Positions 1-5,361 of a DNA stretch of 6,611 nt are shown here, in pieces. The translations under genes and the position numbers were made by a program. The stretch comes from an uncultured Lachnospiraceae bacterium. GTDB lineage: Bacteria > Bacillota > Clostridia > Lachnospirales > Lachnospiraceae. The stretch's first letter is position 1; each line of letters opens with the position of its first letter. The notes under the pieces were generated by a model, which saw nothing but the letters and a program-made list of their open reading frames with translations, had not been told where the DNA came from and made no database searches. Location: the NCBI GenBank assembly GCA_910580195.1, contig CAJTWA010000081.1, positions 1 to 6,611 on the forward strand, given 5' to 3'.

Positions 1-1361
1 CCGTTCTGCCCATTAATAGTGCAAAAGCTGATATCCTCGAAAGAAAACTTTTCCTCTTCGTAATTGCGGTAATTCTTGACTTCTATTTCTATGGGCTCAA
101 AAGCCCCTGCGGAGGCTGTTGTGGAAATGCCTGCTTCCGCTGCCGCAATGATAGGGCGTGCCTTTAAAATCAGTTCCTCTATCTTATCTTCCGGGTATTC
201 TTTCCTTGCAAGGTATTCCTTCAGGTTTTCCTCCGGGTCAGTTGTGCTTGACATATTTGTACGGTCCGCCATCCCGTCCACTTTTTCCGGGAGGATATCC
301 CAGACCATGAACGCGCCGTCCGCCAGCAGCTCCTTCGCCAGTACCGCCGTGTTCAATGCTTTATGGTTTTCATAGGAACAGCTATATTGTACGCGCACTA
401 TCTTACCCATCAGGATGCCCGTAAACCTCCAGTTCCTAAGGGCAACTTCCTCATATCTCCCGCAATTAATGGCTTCTATTTCTTCATCCGCAAGGCGTAT
501 TGTAAGGTGTTCCCGGTATGGCGTTTTGAAAAACTTCGAATCAACAATGGACATGCCGGCCCCCACCTCTTCAAAGCAATGTATCAAGAATCCGCGCTCC
601 TGCCCTTCGTCATTAAAGTTCATTTGGTTCATCGCACCGGAATAGAAGCAGTGCTTGACGCCTGTGATTTCCTGCGGCCTATGGATATGCCCCAGCGCAA
701 CTAGGTCATACCCCGCTGCATTCAGACATTCCAGGGGCAGGACCGGCTCAAACTGTGTCAACATCATGGTCTGCCCGCTTTCCATGTTGCATCCGGGAAC
801 CGTATAGTGCGCCATAAGTATGGAGCACTTCCCTGGTCTGCATTGTGCTTTAAGCCCAAGGACAATATTGCCGAGTTCCTCCGTAAATACCTTGTTTTCC
901 TCTTCCTTCGAGAGGCCTGGGTACTGTGCCCGGAACACGCCCCTGTCAAACCCTGGCAGGACAGCAATATCAAACTTTTCCGTCTGGATGACCTCTGGAT
1001 CCATCACAACATCTACATTACTAATTAATTCAAAGTGGGCCTTCAATTCTTCAAATGCCTCCGCCGAATCATGGTTAGGCGTGCCCCGCATCACTACTAC
1101 ATGCCCGGCAGCCTTTGACAATTCCATGATAGCCCTCCTGGCCTGCAGCACTTCCTTATGGCTCCTGCCTTGCCAAATTTCCGCCCTGTCAAAAATATCC
1201 CCTGACACGAGCACCAGTTCCGGATGTTCTCCCCTTGCCACCCGGACCAGTTCATCCAGGCATCTGATTGTGTCTTCGGAGCGGAGGTTTACCCCGTCCT
1301 CTTCCGGGCTACGGAATGACCCAATGTGCCAATCCCCTGTATGAATTACTTTAGTTTCCAT
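1..1361 (-). CDS. SbcD-SbcC (Mre11-Rad50) fusion, partial at 3' end
   Basis: The first 453 codons are in the window and the frame runs open off the left edge. Residues 1-300 form a calcineurin-like metallophosphoesterase of the SbcD/Mre11 type with all metal-site motifs: GDWH (D10, H12), SGDIFDR (D55), GTPNHD (N97, H98, D99), MAHYT (H185) and GHIH (H225, H227). A capping region follows. From about residue 421 the protein changes to the beginning of an SbcC/Rad50 ATPase: the strand pattern EIEVKNYRNYEEEKFSF, then TINGQN, where the Walker A loop (GxNGxGKS) should begin just outside the window. SbcCD processes DNA ends, opening hairpins and trimming duplex; phage versions usually feed an annealing protein. 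ATG at 1361 has AGGAGG 6 nt upstream; an in-frame ATG at 1367 directly abuts that site and is unlikely. It starts 30 nt after the annealing protein gene. The fusion is read directly; activity is inferred. Confidence 0.88.
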   Translation of the reverse strand, partial: METKVIHTGDWHIGSFRSPEEDGVNLRSEDTIRCLDELVRVARGEHPELVLVSGDIFDRAEIWQGRSHKEVLQARRAIMELSKAAGHVVVMRGTPNHDSAEAFEELKAHFELISNVDVVMDPEVIQTEKFDIAVLPGFDRGVFRAQYPGLSKEEENKVFTEELGNIVLGLKAQCRPGKCSILMAHYTVPGCNMESGQTMMLTQFEPVLPLECLNAAGYDLVALGHIHRPQEITGVKHCFYSGAMNQMNFNDEGQERGFLIHCFEEVGAGMSIVDSKFFKTPYREHLTIRLADEEIEAINCGRYEEVALRNWRFTGILMGKIVRVQYSCSYENHKALNTAVLAKELLADGAFMVWDILPEKVDGMADRTNMSSTTDPEENLKEYLARKEYPEDKIEELILKARPIIAAAEAGISTTASAGAFEPIEIEVKNYRNYEEEKFSFEDISFCTINGQN

Positions 1362-1391
1362 ATGCATCCTCCTCGTATATGTTTTTTTGCG

Positions 1392-2378
1392 TCACCGCTG
1401 GCCCCTCATTGCCCTCTGGCATTTGTAGCATAAGGGCCTGCCAAATTTGTCAACGGAATAATCCCATACCTTTTCCGATATGTTTTCCCCGCATTTATCG
1501 CAACAGAAGTCCTGTGGCCTTACATCATTGTCAGAATCCAGGAGGCTGTCCAACCCTTCCGTATCCTCTTCCTTGTAGGTTCCATCAATATATTTGTCAT
1601 AATCCTCCCCATCCGCTGCTTCGGCGGACGCATGTTCTGGTATCCTGGTCTCTATCTGCTGTACGCTCGGTGCACCAAATAGGTTCTTTGAGGATTGGAA
1701 CATGCTGTCAATGGCAGCCTGCTTTACTTCCTCATGGTTCAGGTTAGGCACAAGATATGCCACCACAAAAGGCTTCTTTAATTCATCAAGCGTATATGTT
1801 CCTTTGATATGCAGCGCTGTCCTAATCGCTCCATTTAACGCTTTTGCTTCGCAGATTTGCGGCATGTGTTTCATAAATTCTGCCCGCTGCTCCGGGGTCA
1901 TCCCAGGCGTTACATTGTCCACGATGGTTTCATGAGTATCCTCAACGGTCAGCACCTCTCCCGTCAGCTGGGGCACCGATATTGTGACACGGTATGCCAC
2001 ATCCTTGTTCTGACAATTCCCGCACTGGACTACTTTCCCACAGTTCTGGTTCACCGCCACACATTTCTGGCACGTTGTAGGGATGACATGCTCGCTGGAT
2101 ACCATTTTGATTCCTGCACCGTCAGCCAGCTTTTTTAGTCCGTTCTTTGTAATTGCATATAAATTCGGTGTTGCAGGGTGAAAAACTCCCCTCTTGTCCG
2201 TATACTCACCCTTGGCTTTCTTCTGAATATAAACATCACCTTTCTTCGGGTCCGGGTTCAGCTTCACAGCCTGTACCACCGGCGACTTGATGTCCGGCAC
2301 GTCTACCATCACTTCTGTATTCCCTAAGAGGTTATACTTTTCTGCTGGATACTGATTTACAATGCTCAGTTCATTCAT
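1392..2378 (-). CDS. RecT/Rad52-like single-strand annealing protein with zinc-binding motifs
   Basis: A 328-aa protein. Residues 35-95 (AVKLNPDPKKGDVY, then ITKNGLKKLADGAGI) and 127-210 (VAYRVTISVP; then CEAKALNGAIRTALHIK, LKKPFVVAYLVPN) fit the strand-strand-helix plan of phage single-strand annealing proteins, in which a conserved alanine/arginine-rich helix follows the sheet. Between these halves lies a cysteine cluster (C103-x2-C106, C113, C119-x2-C122) and at the C-terminus another (C293-x2-C296, C317-x2-C320), separated from the core by an acidic linker at about 250-290. It would anneal complementary single strands, and lies just ahead of the SbcDC-like nuclease, its likely partner. 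The ATG at 2378 is chosen over one at 2387: AGGGGG lies 9 nt upstream of 2378 but abuts 2387, and 2378 forms an ATGA overlap with a short upstream ORF. Family placement is by pattern only; an uncharacterised zinc-ribbon DNA-binding protein is the alternative. Confidence 0.7.
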   Translation of the reverse strand: MNELSIVNQYPAEKYNLLGNTEVMVDVPDIKSPVVQAVKLNPDPKKGDVYIQKKAKGEYTDKRGVFHPATPNLYAITKNGLKKLADGAGIKMVSSEHVIPTTCQKCVAVNQNCGKVVQCGNCQNKDVAYRVTISVPQLTGEVLTVEDTHETIVDNVTPGMTPEQRAEFMKHMPQICEAKALNGAIRTALHIKGTYTLDELKKPFVVAYLVPNLNHEEVKQAAIDSMFQSSKNLFGAPSVQQIETRIPEHASAEAADGEDYDKYIDGTYKEEDTEGLDSLLDSDNDVRPQDFCCDKCGENISEKVWDYSVDKFGRPLCYKCQRAMRGQR

Positions 2379-2431
2379 AAGCCCCATCCCCCTATGTAAA
2401 ATCCGTACTTTTTAATTTTCAATTCTTTCAT
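2375..2431 (-). CDS. possible 18-aa leader ORF coupled to the annealing protein gene
   Basis: An 18-codon ORF starting MKELKIKKYGF and ending in a glycine/tryptophan-rich tail. GAGAGG lies about 10 nt before its ATG, and its TGA overlaps the ATG of the annealing protein gene as ATGA. It contains the AGGGGG that would serve as that gene's ribosome-binding site. This arrangement suggests translational coupling, so it may be a leader peptide rather than a functional protein. It is lysine-rich at the N-terminus and shows no recognised domain. It could also be a chance ORF in the leader, since such short frames are common. Confidence 0.35.
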   Translation of the reverse strand: MKELKIKKYGFYIGGWGL

Positions 2432-2472
2432 TGCTTTTTTACCTCTCTTCTGATAAGATTAAGTTGTATAAT

Positions 2473-2663
2473 TTAATAAATACTCGATAGAGGAAACAGT
2501 TCCTCTAATGGGCATTTAAGGGTGCTGGCCATTTCAACTACAAGGTAAACATTTGGGATTCGCTTGCCTGCTTCAATATGTTGATAGCCGCCCTCTGATA
2601 AGTGGGCTTTGTTCGCAACTTGCACTTGCGCGAAGCCCTATTTTCGTGACTACTTTTTATCAT
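2473..2663 (-). pseudogene. Xre-type HTH gene with an apparent one-base deletion
   Basis: Translation in the frame ending at the TAA at 2473 gives VQVANKAHLSEGGYQHIEAG, then KRIPNV and PLEELFPL, a clear Xre helix-turn-helix with its usual C-terminal end. That frame is blocked upstream by TAG at 2640-2638 and 2652-2650. A second frame begins with ATG at 2663 and reads MIKSSHENR. Adding one base to the G run (plus-strand CCC, 2636-2638) would join them as MIKSSHENRGFAQVQVA, matching the normal helix 1 to helix 2 sequence of this family and giving a 63-aa protein. GAGGGG lies just 1 nt before the ATG, closer than ideal. The gene lies 29 nt after the preceding one in the operon. A GTG at 2625 could start a truncated 50-aa product lacking helix 1. 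A sequencing error in the homopolymer is the main alternative. Confidence 0.72.
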
Positions 2664-2692
2664 TCCCCTCTTTTTGATTTTCCCCACCCCCT

Positions 2693-2938
2693 TTAATCTG
2701 TTGTTTCAGGAAGCCTTTTGCGGAATCTTGCCAGAACTTCCCCTGTATACTCGTCAAAATGCCCGCCAAATTCCCATCCATCGTACCCTGCTGCTTTGGC
2801 AATCTTTGTGAGTTTTTCATAATTTATGTGTTTCGTTCCCTTCCCCATAAATTTGCGCAAGTCTGACCGGGAAAAGTCCTCGTTTAATTTAAGGACAATC
2901 TCTACTTCCTCATACCTGCTTACATTCAATATCTTCAT
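2693..2938 (-). CDS. 81-aa phage protein of unknown function
   Basis: Not recognised. The protein begins MKILNVSRYEEVEIVLKL and is mixed charged, with an alpha-helical middle (INYEKLTKIAKAAGY, about residues 42-56) and the aromatic/glycine stretch WEFGGHFDEYTGE before a basic C-terminus. The middle segment has some resemblance to the second half of a small helix-turn-helix, but no complete motif is visible, so I assign no function. ATG at 2938 is preferred over GTG at 2947: AAAGGGG lies 10 nt before the ATG but only 1 nt before the GTG, and the ATG overlaps the stop of the preceding gene as ATGA, pointing to coupled translation. It belongs to the leftward early operon. Confidence 0.75.
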   Translation of the reverse strand: MKILNVSRYEEVEIVLKLNEDFSRSDLRKFMGKGTKHINYEKLTKIAKAAGYDGWEFGGHFDEYTGEVLARFRKRLPETTD

Positions 2939-3279
2939 TCTTGCCACACCCCTTTCTCGCTTTTCTTTTCAATCAGTTCCCTTAATTCTACGTCTTTTTC
3001 CGATGGCCACCTCCCCCATGTCCATATATGCCACTGTTGCTTTTCCATCCTGCCCAGGCCTTTTGGGATACACCCAGGCCAATCCTCCAGCACTTTAAAA
3101 GATAACTGTATTGCCTTATATGCCACAATGAAGACCGCCGGGAACAGGAAGTATTCGCCCCCTACCGCTTCATATCCACGCCTTATGTATGCATCGCATA
3201 TAGCCCAATTCCCCACTGCATATGCCAGCCCCCCTGCATATGCTGCCCCAGCCAAGCACTTAAATATCCTCCTTAACAT
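2935..3279 (-). CDS. small membrane protein with two predicted helices
   Basis: A 114-aa protein with hydrophobic segments at about residues 8-28 (rich in Ala/Gly) and 43-64 (FPAVFIVAYKAIQLSF), joined by a short charged turn with RRGYE, then a hydrophilic tail with several tryptophans (QQWHIWTWGRW, 81-91) and a charged helical end. This suggests an inner-membrane hairpin with a cytoplasmic tail, but no family is recognised. ATG at 3279 is chosen because GGGAGG lies about 5 nt upstream; an in-frame TTG at 3303 would extend it by 8 residues. The 5' end overlaps the preceding cysteine-rich gene by 20 bases, and the 3' end overlaps the next gene by ATGA, so it is embedded in the operon. Confidence 0.75.
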   Translation of the reverse strand: MLRRIFKCLAGAAYAGGLAYAVGNWAICDAYIRRGYEAVGGEYFLFPAVFIVAYKAIQLSFKVLEDWPGCIPKGLGRMEKQQWHIWTWGRWPSEKDVELRELIEKKSEKGVWQE

Positions 3280-3457
3280 CCAGCCCTCCCCCGTCCAACA
3301 CAAAAGCCATCTGCCTCCCTTTCGGTTCCATTTTCAAATGTGCCCTGAAAAAATCCCGCTTCTGCTCCTGTTCCCTCTCCTCTTCCTCCCGGCAGCTGCA
3401 TTTTTCGCCCGGGTCCAGCGTACAACCACATTCCGTGCAAACATTGTAGTATGCCAT
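3260..3457 (-). CDS. small cysteine-rich (zinc-binding type) phage protein
   Basis: A 65-aa protein whose N-terminus carries CTECGCTLDPGEKCSC (C7, C10, C12, C20, C22), a treble-like cluster seen in many short Firmicutes phage proteins of unknown role, followed by a highly charged helix (REEEEREQEQKRDFF, 23-37) and a short C-terminal segment. The cysteines probably bind one zinc ion and the helix may contact a partner or form a coiled coil; neither is shown by sequence alone. ATG at 3457 has AGGAGG exactly 6 nt upstream; an upstream TTG at 3478 is unlikely because the ribosome-binding site lies inside that extension. That AGGAGG overlaps the stop codon of the preceding gene. Confidence 0.82.
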   Translation of the reverse strand: MAYYNVCTECGCTLDPGEKCSCREEEEREQEQKRDFFRAHLKMEPKGRQMAFVLDGGGLDVKEDI

Positions 3458-3467
3458 GGTACACCTC

Positions 3468-3692
3468 CTATTCTTCAATCATGCACCGCTCCAGGAAATA
3501 CTTCCGGGGCACTTTCCCTTGCGGAACACCCGGGAATAACCTCCCGGCATCTATAAGTTCTTTCCTCAGTCCTCTTATGACTTCGTACGCTTTGTTTTCC
3601 TTGCATCCAAGGTATTCCATGACCTCAACTGCACTTATGTAATAATTAGGTGCGGAAGAAATCACCCCTGGTGCAGATGCCAATGCTCCCAT
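3468..3692 (-). CDS. excisionase-like helix-turn-helix DNA-binding protein
   Basis: A 74-aa protein. Residues 17-70 read YYISAVEVMEYLGCKENKAY, then VIRGLRKEL and VPRKYFLERC, which fits the winged-helix/excisionase-like group: a short helix, a recognition helix with the typical 'xxAYxVIRxL' pattern, and a final beta-strand/helix ending KYF-E. Such proteins are small DNA-binding or DNA-bending factors in phages and integrative elements, some acting as excisionases and others as replication or transcription regulators. Its position inside the early operon, and the absence of an integrase in view, leaves the exact role open. ATG at 3692 has AAAGGAGGG about 5 nt upstream; in-frame ATGs further up (3722, 3764) lack a good site. 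Confidence 0.72.
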   Translation of the reverse strand: MGALASAPGVISSAPNYYISAVEVMEYLGCKENKAYEVIRGLRKELIDAGRLFPGVPQGKVPRKYFLERCMIEE

Positions 3693-3739
3693 ACTATCCC
3701 TCCTTTGCTTCCTCCGGCTCATTATTACCAACCGTCTTC

Positions 3740-4216
3740 CTATTCCAGATTTTTTTCTGCCCAAATTTTTAGGCTCTGGGCAATGGATGAAATCTCGTCC
3801 AACGTAGCCAGTACTTTCTTCAATGCCGGCTTTTCTGCATCTGTGATAATCCCGTCCGCCGTAATGTCAATCAGGATATCCTTTGCCCCTGCGACATTCC
3901 GCAGGCTTGCCATAGCCCTCACGGTTATCCGGTCCAAATCCTCCAGTTCCAATGCCGGCATATCGCACCCCAGCGGGCACATTTCCCGGCAATAGTAATT
4001 CCGAAGTTCCGGTGCACGATATAAGTCAGACATTAAGTGCACTTCCTCTGGATATGGGTATGTATTACCCTTTTCAATCCTATACAAGCGCCCCCTGTCG
4101 ATTGCCATTATTTCCGCTGCACCTTCTCGGCTGCTTAACTGTTCATTGTGCAACGAAGCCGTTAAACGCGCTTTATAAAATACATTATTGATAGTTGCAT
4201 CTGTTATGTTTGCCAT
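3740..4216 (-). CDS. Xre-family phage regulator with C-terminal helical domain
   Basis: A 158-aa protein. Residues 10-66 form an HTH of the Xre type (FYKARLTASLHNEQLSSREG; AAEIMAIDRGRLYRIEKGNT; PEEVHLMSDLY). It is followed by a cysteine-containing stretch at 76-84 (CREMCPLGC) and a helical region (92-157) with the segment ITADGIITDAEK. This layout, including the NYYCxxxCPLG patch, is shared by a family of phage HTH proteins common in Clostridia that often sit in the early gene cluster. It likely binds DNA; its targets are unknown. The three cysteines could coordinate a metal. AAAGGTGG lies 9 nt before the ATG and is placed within the end of the preceding gene, which stops 2 nt upstream, so translation is probably coupled. 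Confidence 0.85.
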   Translation of the reverse strand: MANITDATINNVFYKARLTASLHNEQLSSREGAAEIMAIDRGRLYRIEKGNTYPYPEEVHLMSDLYRAPELRNYYCREMCPLGCDMPALELEDLDRITVRAMASLRNVAGAKDILIDITADGIITDAEKPALKKVLATLDEISSIAQSLKIWAEKNLE

Positions 4217-4218
4217 CC

Positions 4219-4803
4219 TTATTTGCCACCTTTCTTAACCTTATAGCCACGTCTCCCCATTTCCCTTTCCAGCACATCATCTTCACATTCAGCAGCAAGC
4301 ATGCCCTGCATTTGCCTTTTCCTCCGTTTTCTTCTTTCAATCATGCATTGCATATATTGCGAATCACTTTCCAGGAATTTCTCAGCCTTATCCTTTGGCA
4401 TACGGAACACATCTACTATTGCTTCTTTCTTTTCCTGAATCTTTTGGACAATGTAGTCTATCTGTTCACTATAAGTAAGCGGAATTCCTTCAAATTCTTC
4501 ATATGCTTTTTCCAGTTCCTGCTTTAACTCTGCAAGCCTATCACCATCTGTCAGCCCCATTTTCCTGAAATCTACTATGGATTCCCCCAAAGCAGCTGCA
4601 TCTATAATCCCCCTTAATACATTATCAGTTATGTTCCAATCTGCCTCTTCTGCAATAAGGGATTTTGGCCCACCGACAGAATATAAAGTTAATGTATTGA
4701 TATAACAGCTGCACTTGCCAAAATTTTTAAGAATAGCGTCTTTACGTATCATGGAAACATTAGTAAAGTTAACCAGAGTGCCATCATTTAAAATGATTAT
4801 CAT
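4219..4803 (-). CDS. 194-aa early phage protein of unknown function
   Basis: Not recognised. The N-terminal 50 residues are beta-rich and hydrophobic (MIIILNDGTLVNF; INTLTLYSVGG), and two cysteines lie close together (C31, C33). Residues 85-145 are strongly helical and charged, resembling a coiled coil (DRLAELKQELEKAYEEFEG), and are followed by a very basic run, ERRKRRKRQ (156-164), suited to nucleic-acid contact, then a glycine/lysine-rich end. Preference for a DNA- or RNA-associated role is inference from the basic run only. GGAGGAG lies 6 nt before the ATG. It is the largest early gene between the Cro-like gene and the Xre gene. Confidence 0.8.
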   Translation of the reverse strand: MIIILNDGTLVNFTNVSMIRKDAILKNFGKCSCYINTLTLYSVGGPKSLIAEEADWNITDNVLRGIIDAAALGESIVDFRKMGLTDGDRLAELKQELEKAYEEFEGIPLTYSEQIDYIVQKIQEKKEAIVDVFRMPKDKAEKFLESDSQYMQCMIERRKRRKRQMQGMLAAECEDDVLEREMGRRGYKVKKGGK

Positions 4804-4816
4804 CTACATCTCCTCC

Positions 4817-4900
4817 CTATAACAGCCTGAATACTTTATTGTGTGTTACCCTTATGCAACACGTCTCATAAAGCACTTTGAAGTCTATCTTCATTACCAT
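4817..4900 (-). CDS. possible 27-aa small ORF
   Basis: A 27-codon ORF starting MVMKIDFKVLYETCCIRV in the 149-base gap between the Cro-like gene and the 194-aa gene, ending at TAG 4817, just ahead of the next ribosome-binding site. A GGGAGG lies about 20 nt before the ATG, too far for a normal site, so support is weak. It fills most of an otherwise unexplained gap inside an operon, which is the main reason to keep it. It may equally be untranslated leader. Confidence 0.25.
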   Translation of the reverse strand: MVMKIDFKVLYETCCIRVTHNKVFRLL

Positions 4901-4952
4901 ATTTGCTATTTTGCTTTTTACCTCCCAAATGTAAAATACTGGATAGGCATGG

Positions 4953-5165
4953 TCAACGCCCTAATGCAGCGTCCACTTCCAGTGCATTGCTGATAGTCCT
5001 TATGGTGTCTTCCGGCGGAATCATCCGCCCGTTGATGATGGAAGAGATGTACGTTTTGGACAATTTTGTCTCTGCACTTAAATCCGACAAAGTTTTGCCA
5101 AGGACTACCATCTGGACTTTGCACTGCCTGCCCCAAGGTGATAATTCCCGTTTTTCCTTCTTCAT
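4953..5165 (-). CDS. Cro-like Xre helix-turn-helix protein
   Basis: A 70-aa HTH protein. The signature WGRQCKVQMVVLGKTLSDLS (11-30) covers helix 1 and the approach to helix 2, followed by AETKLSKTYISSIINGR (helices 2-3, 31-47), with SKTYISSI as recognition helix, and the closing helix TIRTISNALEVD. It is a small Xre protein typical of the first gene of the lytic operon in Clostridia phages. AAAGGAG lies 6 nt before the ATG, and it faces the repressor gene at 5362 across a control region. It is therefore likely to be the Cro-like switch partner. No activator domain is present; function is inferred from size and position. Confidence 0.85.
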   Translation of the reverse strand: MKKEKRELSPWGRQCKVQMVVLGKTLSDLSAETKLSKTYISSIINGRMIPPEDTIRTISNALEVDAALGR

Positions 5166-5187
5166 TGTTTACTCCTTTCCAATTTTT

Positions 5188-5206
5188 GCTTTAATAAGTT
5201 GTAATA
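5188..5206 (-). promoter_or_regulatory. operator-like site, motif copy 1
   Basis: On the minus strand it reads TATTACAACTTATTAAAGC. It aligns with four or more other copies of TATTGCAACTTGTTATT in the two divergent control regions (5234-5251, 5264-5283, 5278-5297, 6115-6133, 6155-6174). It lies between the Cro-like gene and its promoter, where a bound regulator would block transcription. Confidence 0.45.
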
Positions 5207-5217
5207 ATGTGTTACAA
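5199..5217. promoter_or_regulatory. inverted repeat TTGTAA-N7-TTACAA
   Basis: TTGTAA and TTACAA separated by 7 bases, upstream of the Cro-like gene and within its transcribed leader or promoter end. A perfect 6-bp arm pair with this spacing suits a dimeric HTH regulator. The arm overlaps motif copy 1. In AT-rich sequence a chance pair is possible. Confidence 0.4.
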
Positions 5218-5242
5218 TAATTTCATGCAAAAATATTGCAAC
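5214..5242 (-). promoter_or_regulatory. candidate promoter for the leftward early operon
   Basis: On the minus strand, TTGCAA (5242-5237), 17 bp, TATTGT (5219-5214). Each hexamer matches four of six consensus bases, so it is only a candidate. It would start transcription near 5206, within the inverted repeat, consistent with repression by a phage regulator. Confidence 0.3.
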
Positions 5243-5297
5243 TTTGATTTTTTATAGCAGTTTGTTGGTGTAACTTGTTATTATAACTTGATAATAT
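5234..5297 (+). promoter_or_regulatory. cluster of operator-like motif copies 2-4
   Basis: Three related sites occur: TATTGCAACTTTGATTTT (5234-5251); GTTGGTGTAACTTGTTATT (5264-5282) and TTATTATAACTTGATAATAT (5278-5297). The last two repeat TAACTTG with a 13-bp period (5271 and 5284). They share the AACTTG core with sites at 6115-6174. They lie between the Cro-like gene and the repressor-like gene, as expected for a lysogeny switch. Confidence 0.5.
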
Positions 5298-5316
5298 CAC
5301 CAAATATGGCGATTAT
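5288..5316 (+). promoter_or_regulatory. candidate promoter for the 5362 repressor-like gene
   Basis: TTGATA (5288-5293), 17 bp, GATTAT (5311-5316); the -35 box matches five of six consensus bases and the -10 box four. The -35 sequence overlaps motif copy 4 and the -10 box overlaps the first CC(A/T)6GGCGATT repeat, so both could control this promoter. TATAAT at 5322-5327 is an alternative -10, but without a good -35. Confidence 0.35.
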
Positions 5317-5345
5317 CAATATATAATTCTCCATTTTTGGCGATT
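5300..5345 (+). repeat. direct repeat CC(A/T)6GGCGATT, two copies 31 bp apart
   Basis: The copies are CCAAATATGGCGATT (5300-5314) and CCATTTTTGGCGATT (5331-5345). CC and GGCGATT are identical; the six inner bases are all A or T. The spacing of 31 bp is about three helical turns, so bound proteins would lie on the same face. They flank the presumed start of transcription of the repressor-like gene, suggesting autoregulation; the binding protein is unknown. Confidence 0.5.
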
Positions 5346-5361
5346 TGGAGATTTGAACAAA

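Noticed and set aside
76..1344. Plus-strand ORFs opposite the SbcD-SbcC gene (76-375, 363-704, 415-645, 807-1028, 820-1344)
   Set aside because: They are mirror frames of a gene whose minus-strand product has all expected nuclease motifs; their products are low-complexity Ser/Pro-rich sequences without proper ribosome-binding sites.
1379..2138. Plus-strand ORFs opposite the annealing protein gene
   Set aside because: The minus-strand protein has domain patterns, cysteine pairs and a good start; the plus-strand products are Cys/Pro/Ser-rich shadows.
2826..4527. Plus-strand ORFs opposite the leftward operon (2826-3098, 3128-3556, 3451-3642, 3705-3995, 3952-4191, 4195-4527)
   Set aside because: Every one lies over better-supported minus-strand genes with ribosome-binding sites and short spacing.
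4903..5220. Plus-strand ORF and a second minus-strand frame (4918-5136) over the Cro-like gene
   Set aside because: The minus-strand frame 5165-4953 gives a complete HTH protein with AAAGGAG; the others do not.
5166..5361. Attachment site or origin in the AT-rich control region
   Set aside because: Repeats fit regulator binding sites; there is no integrase nearby, no tRNA end and no iteron-like array.
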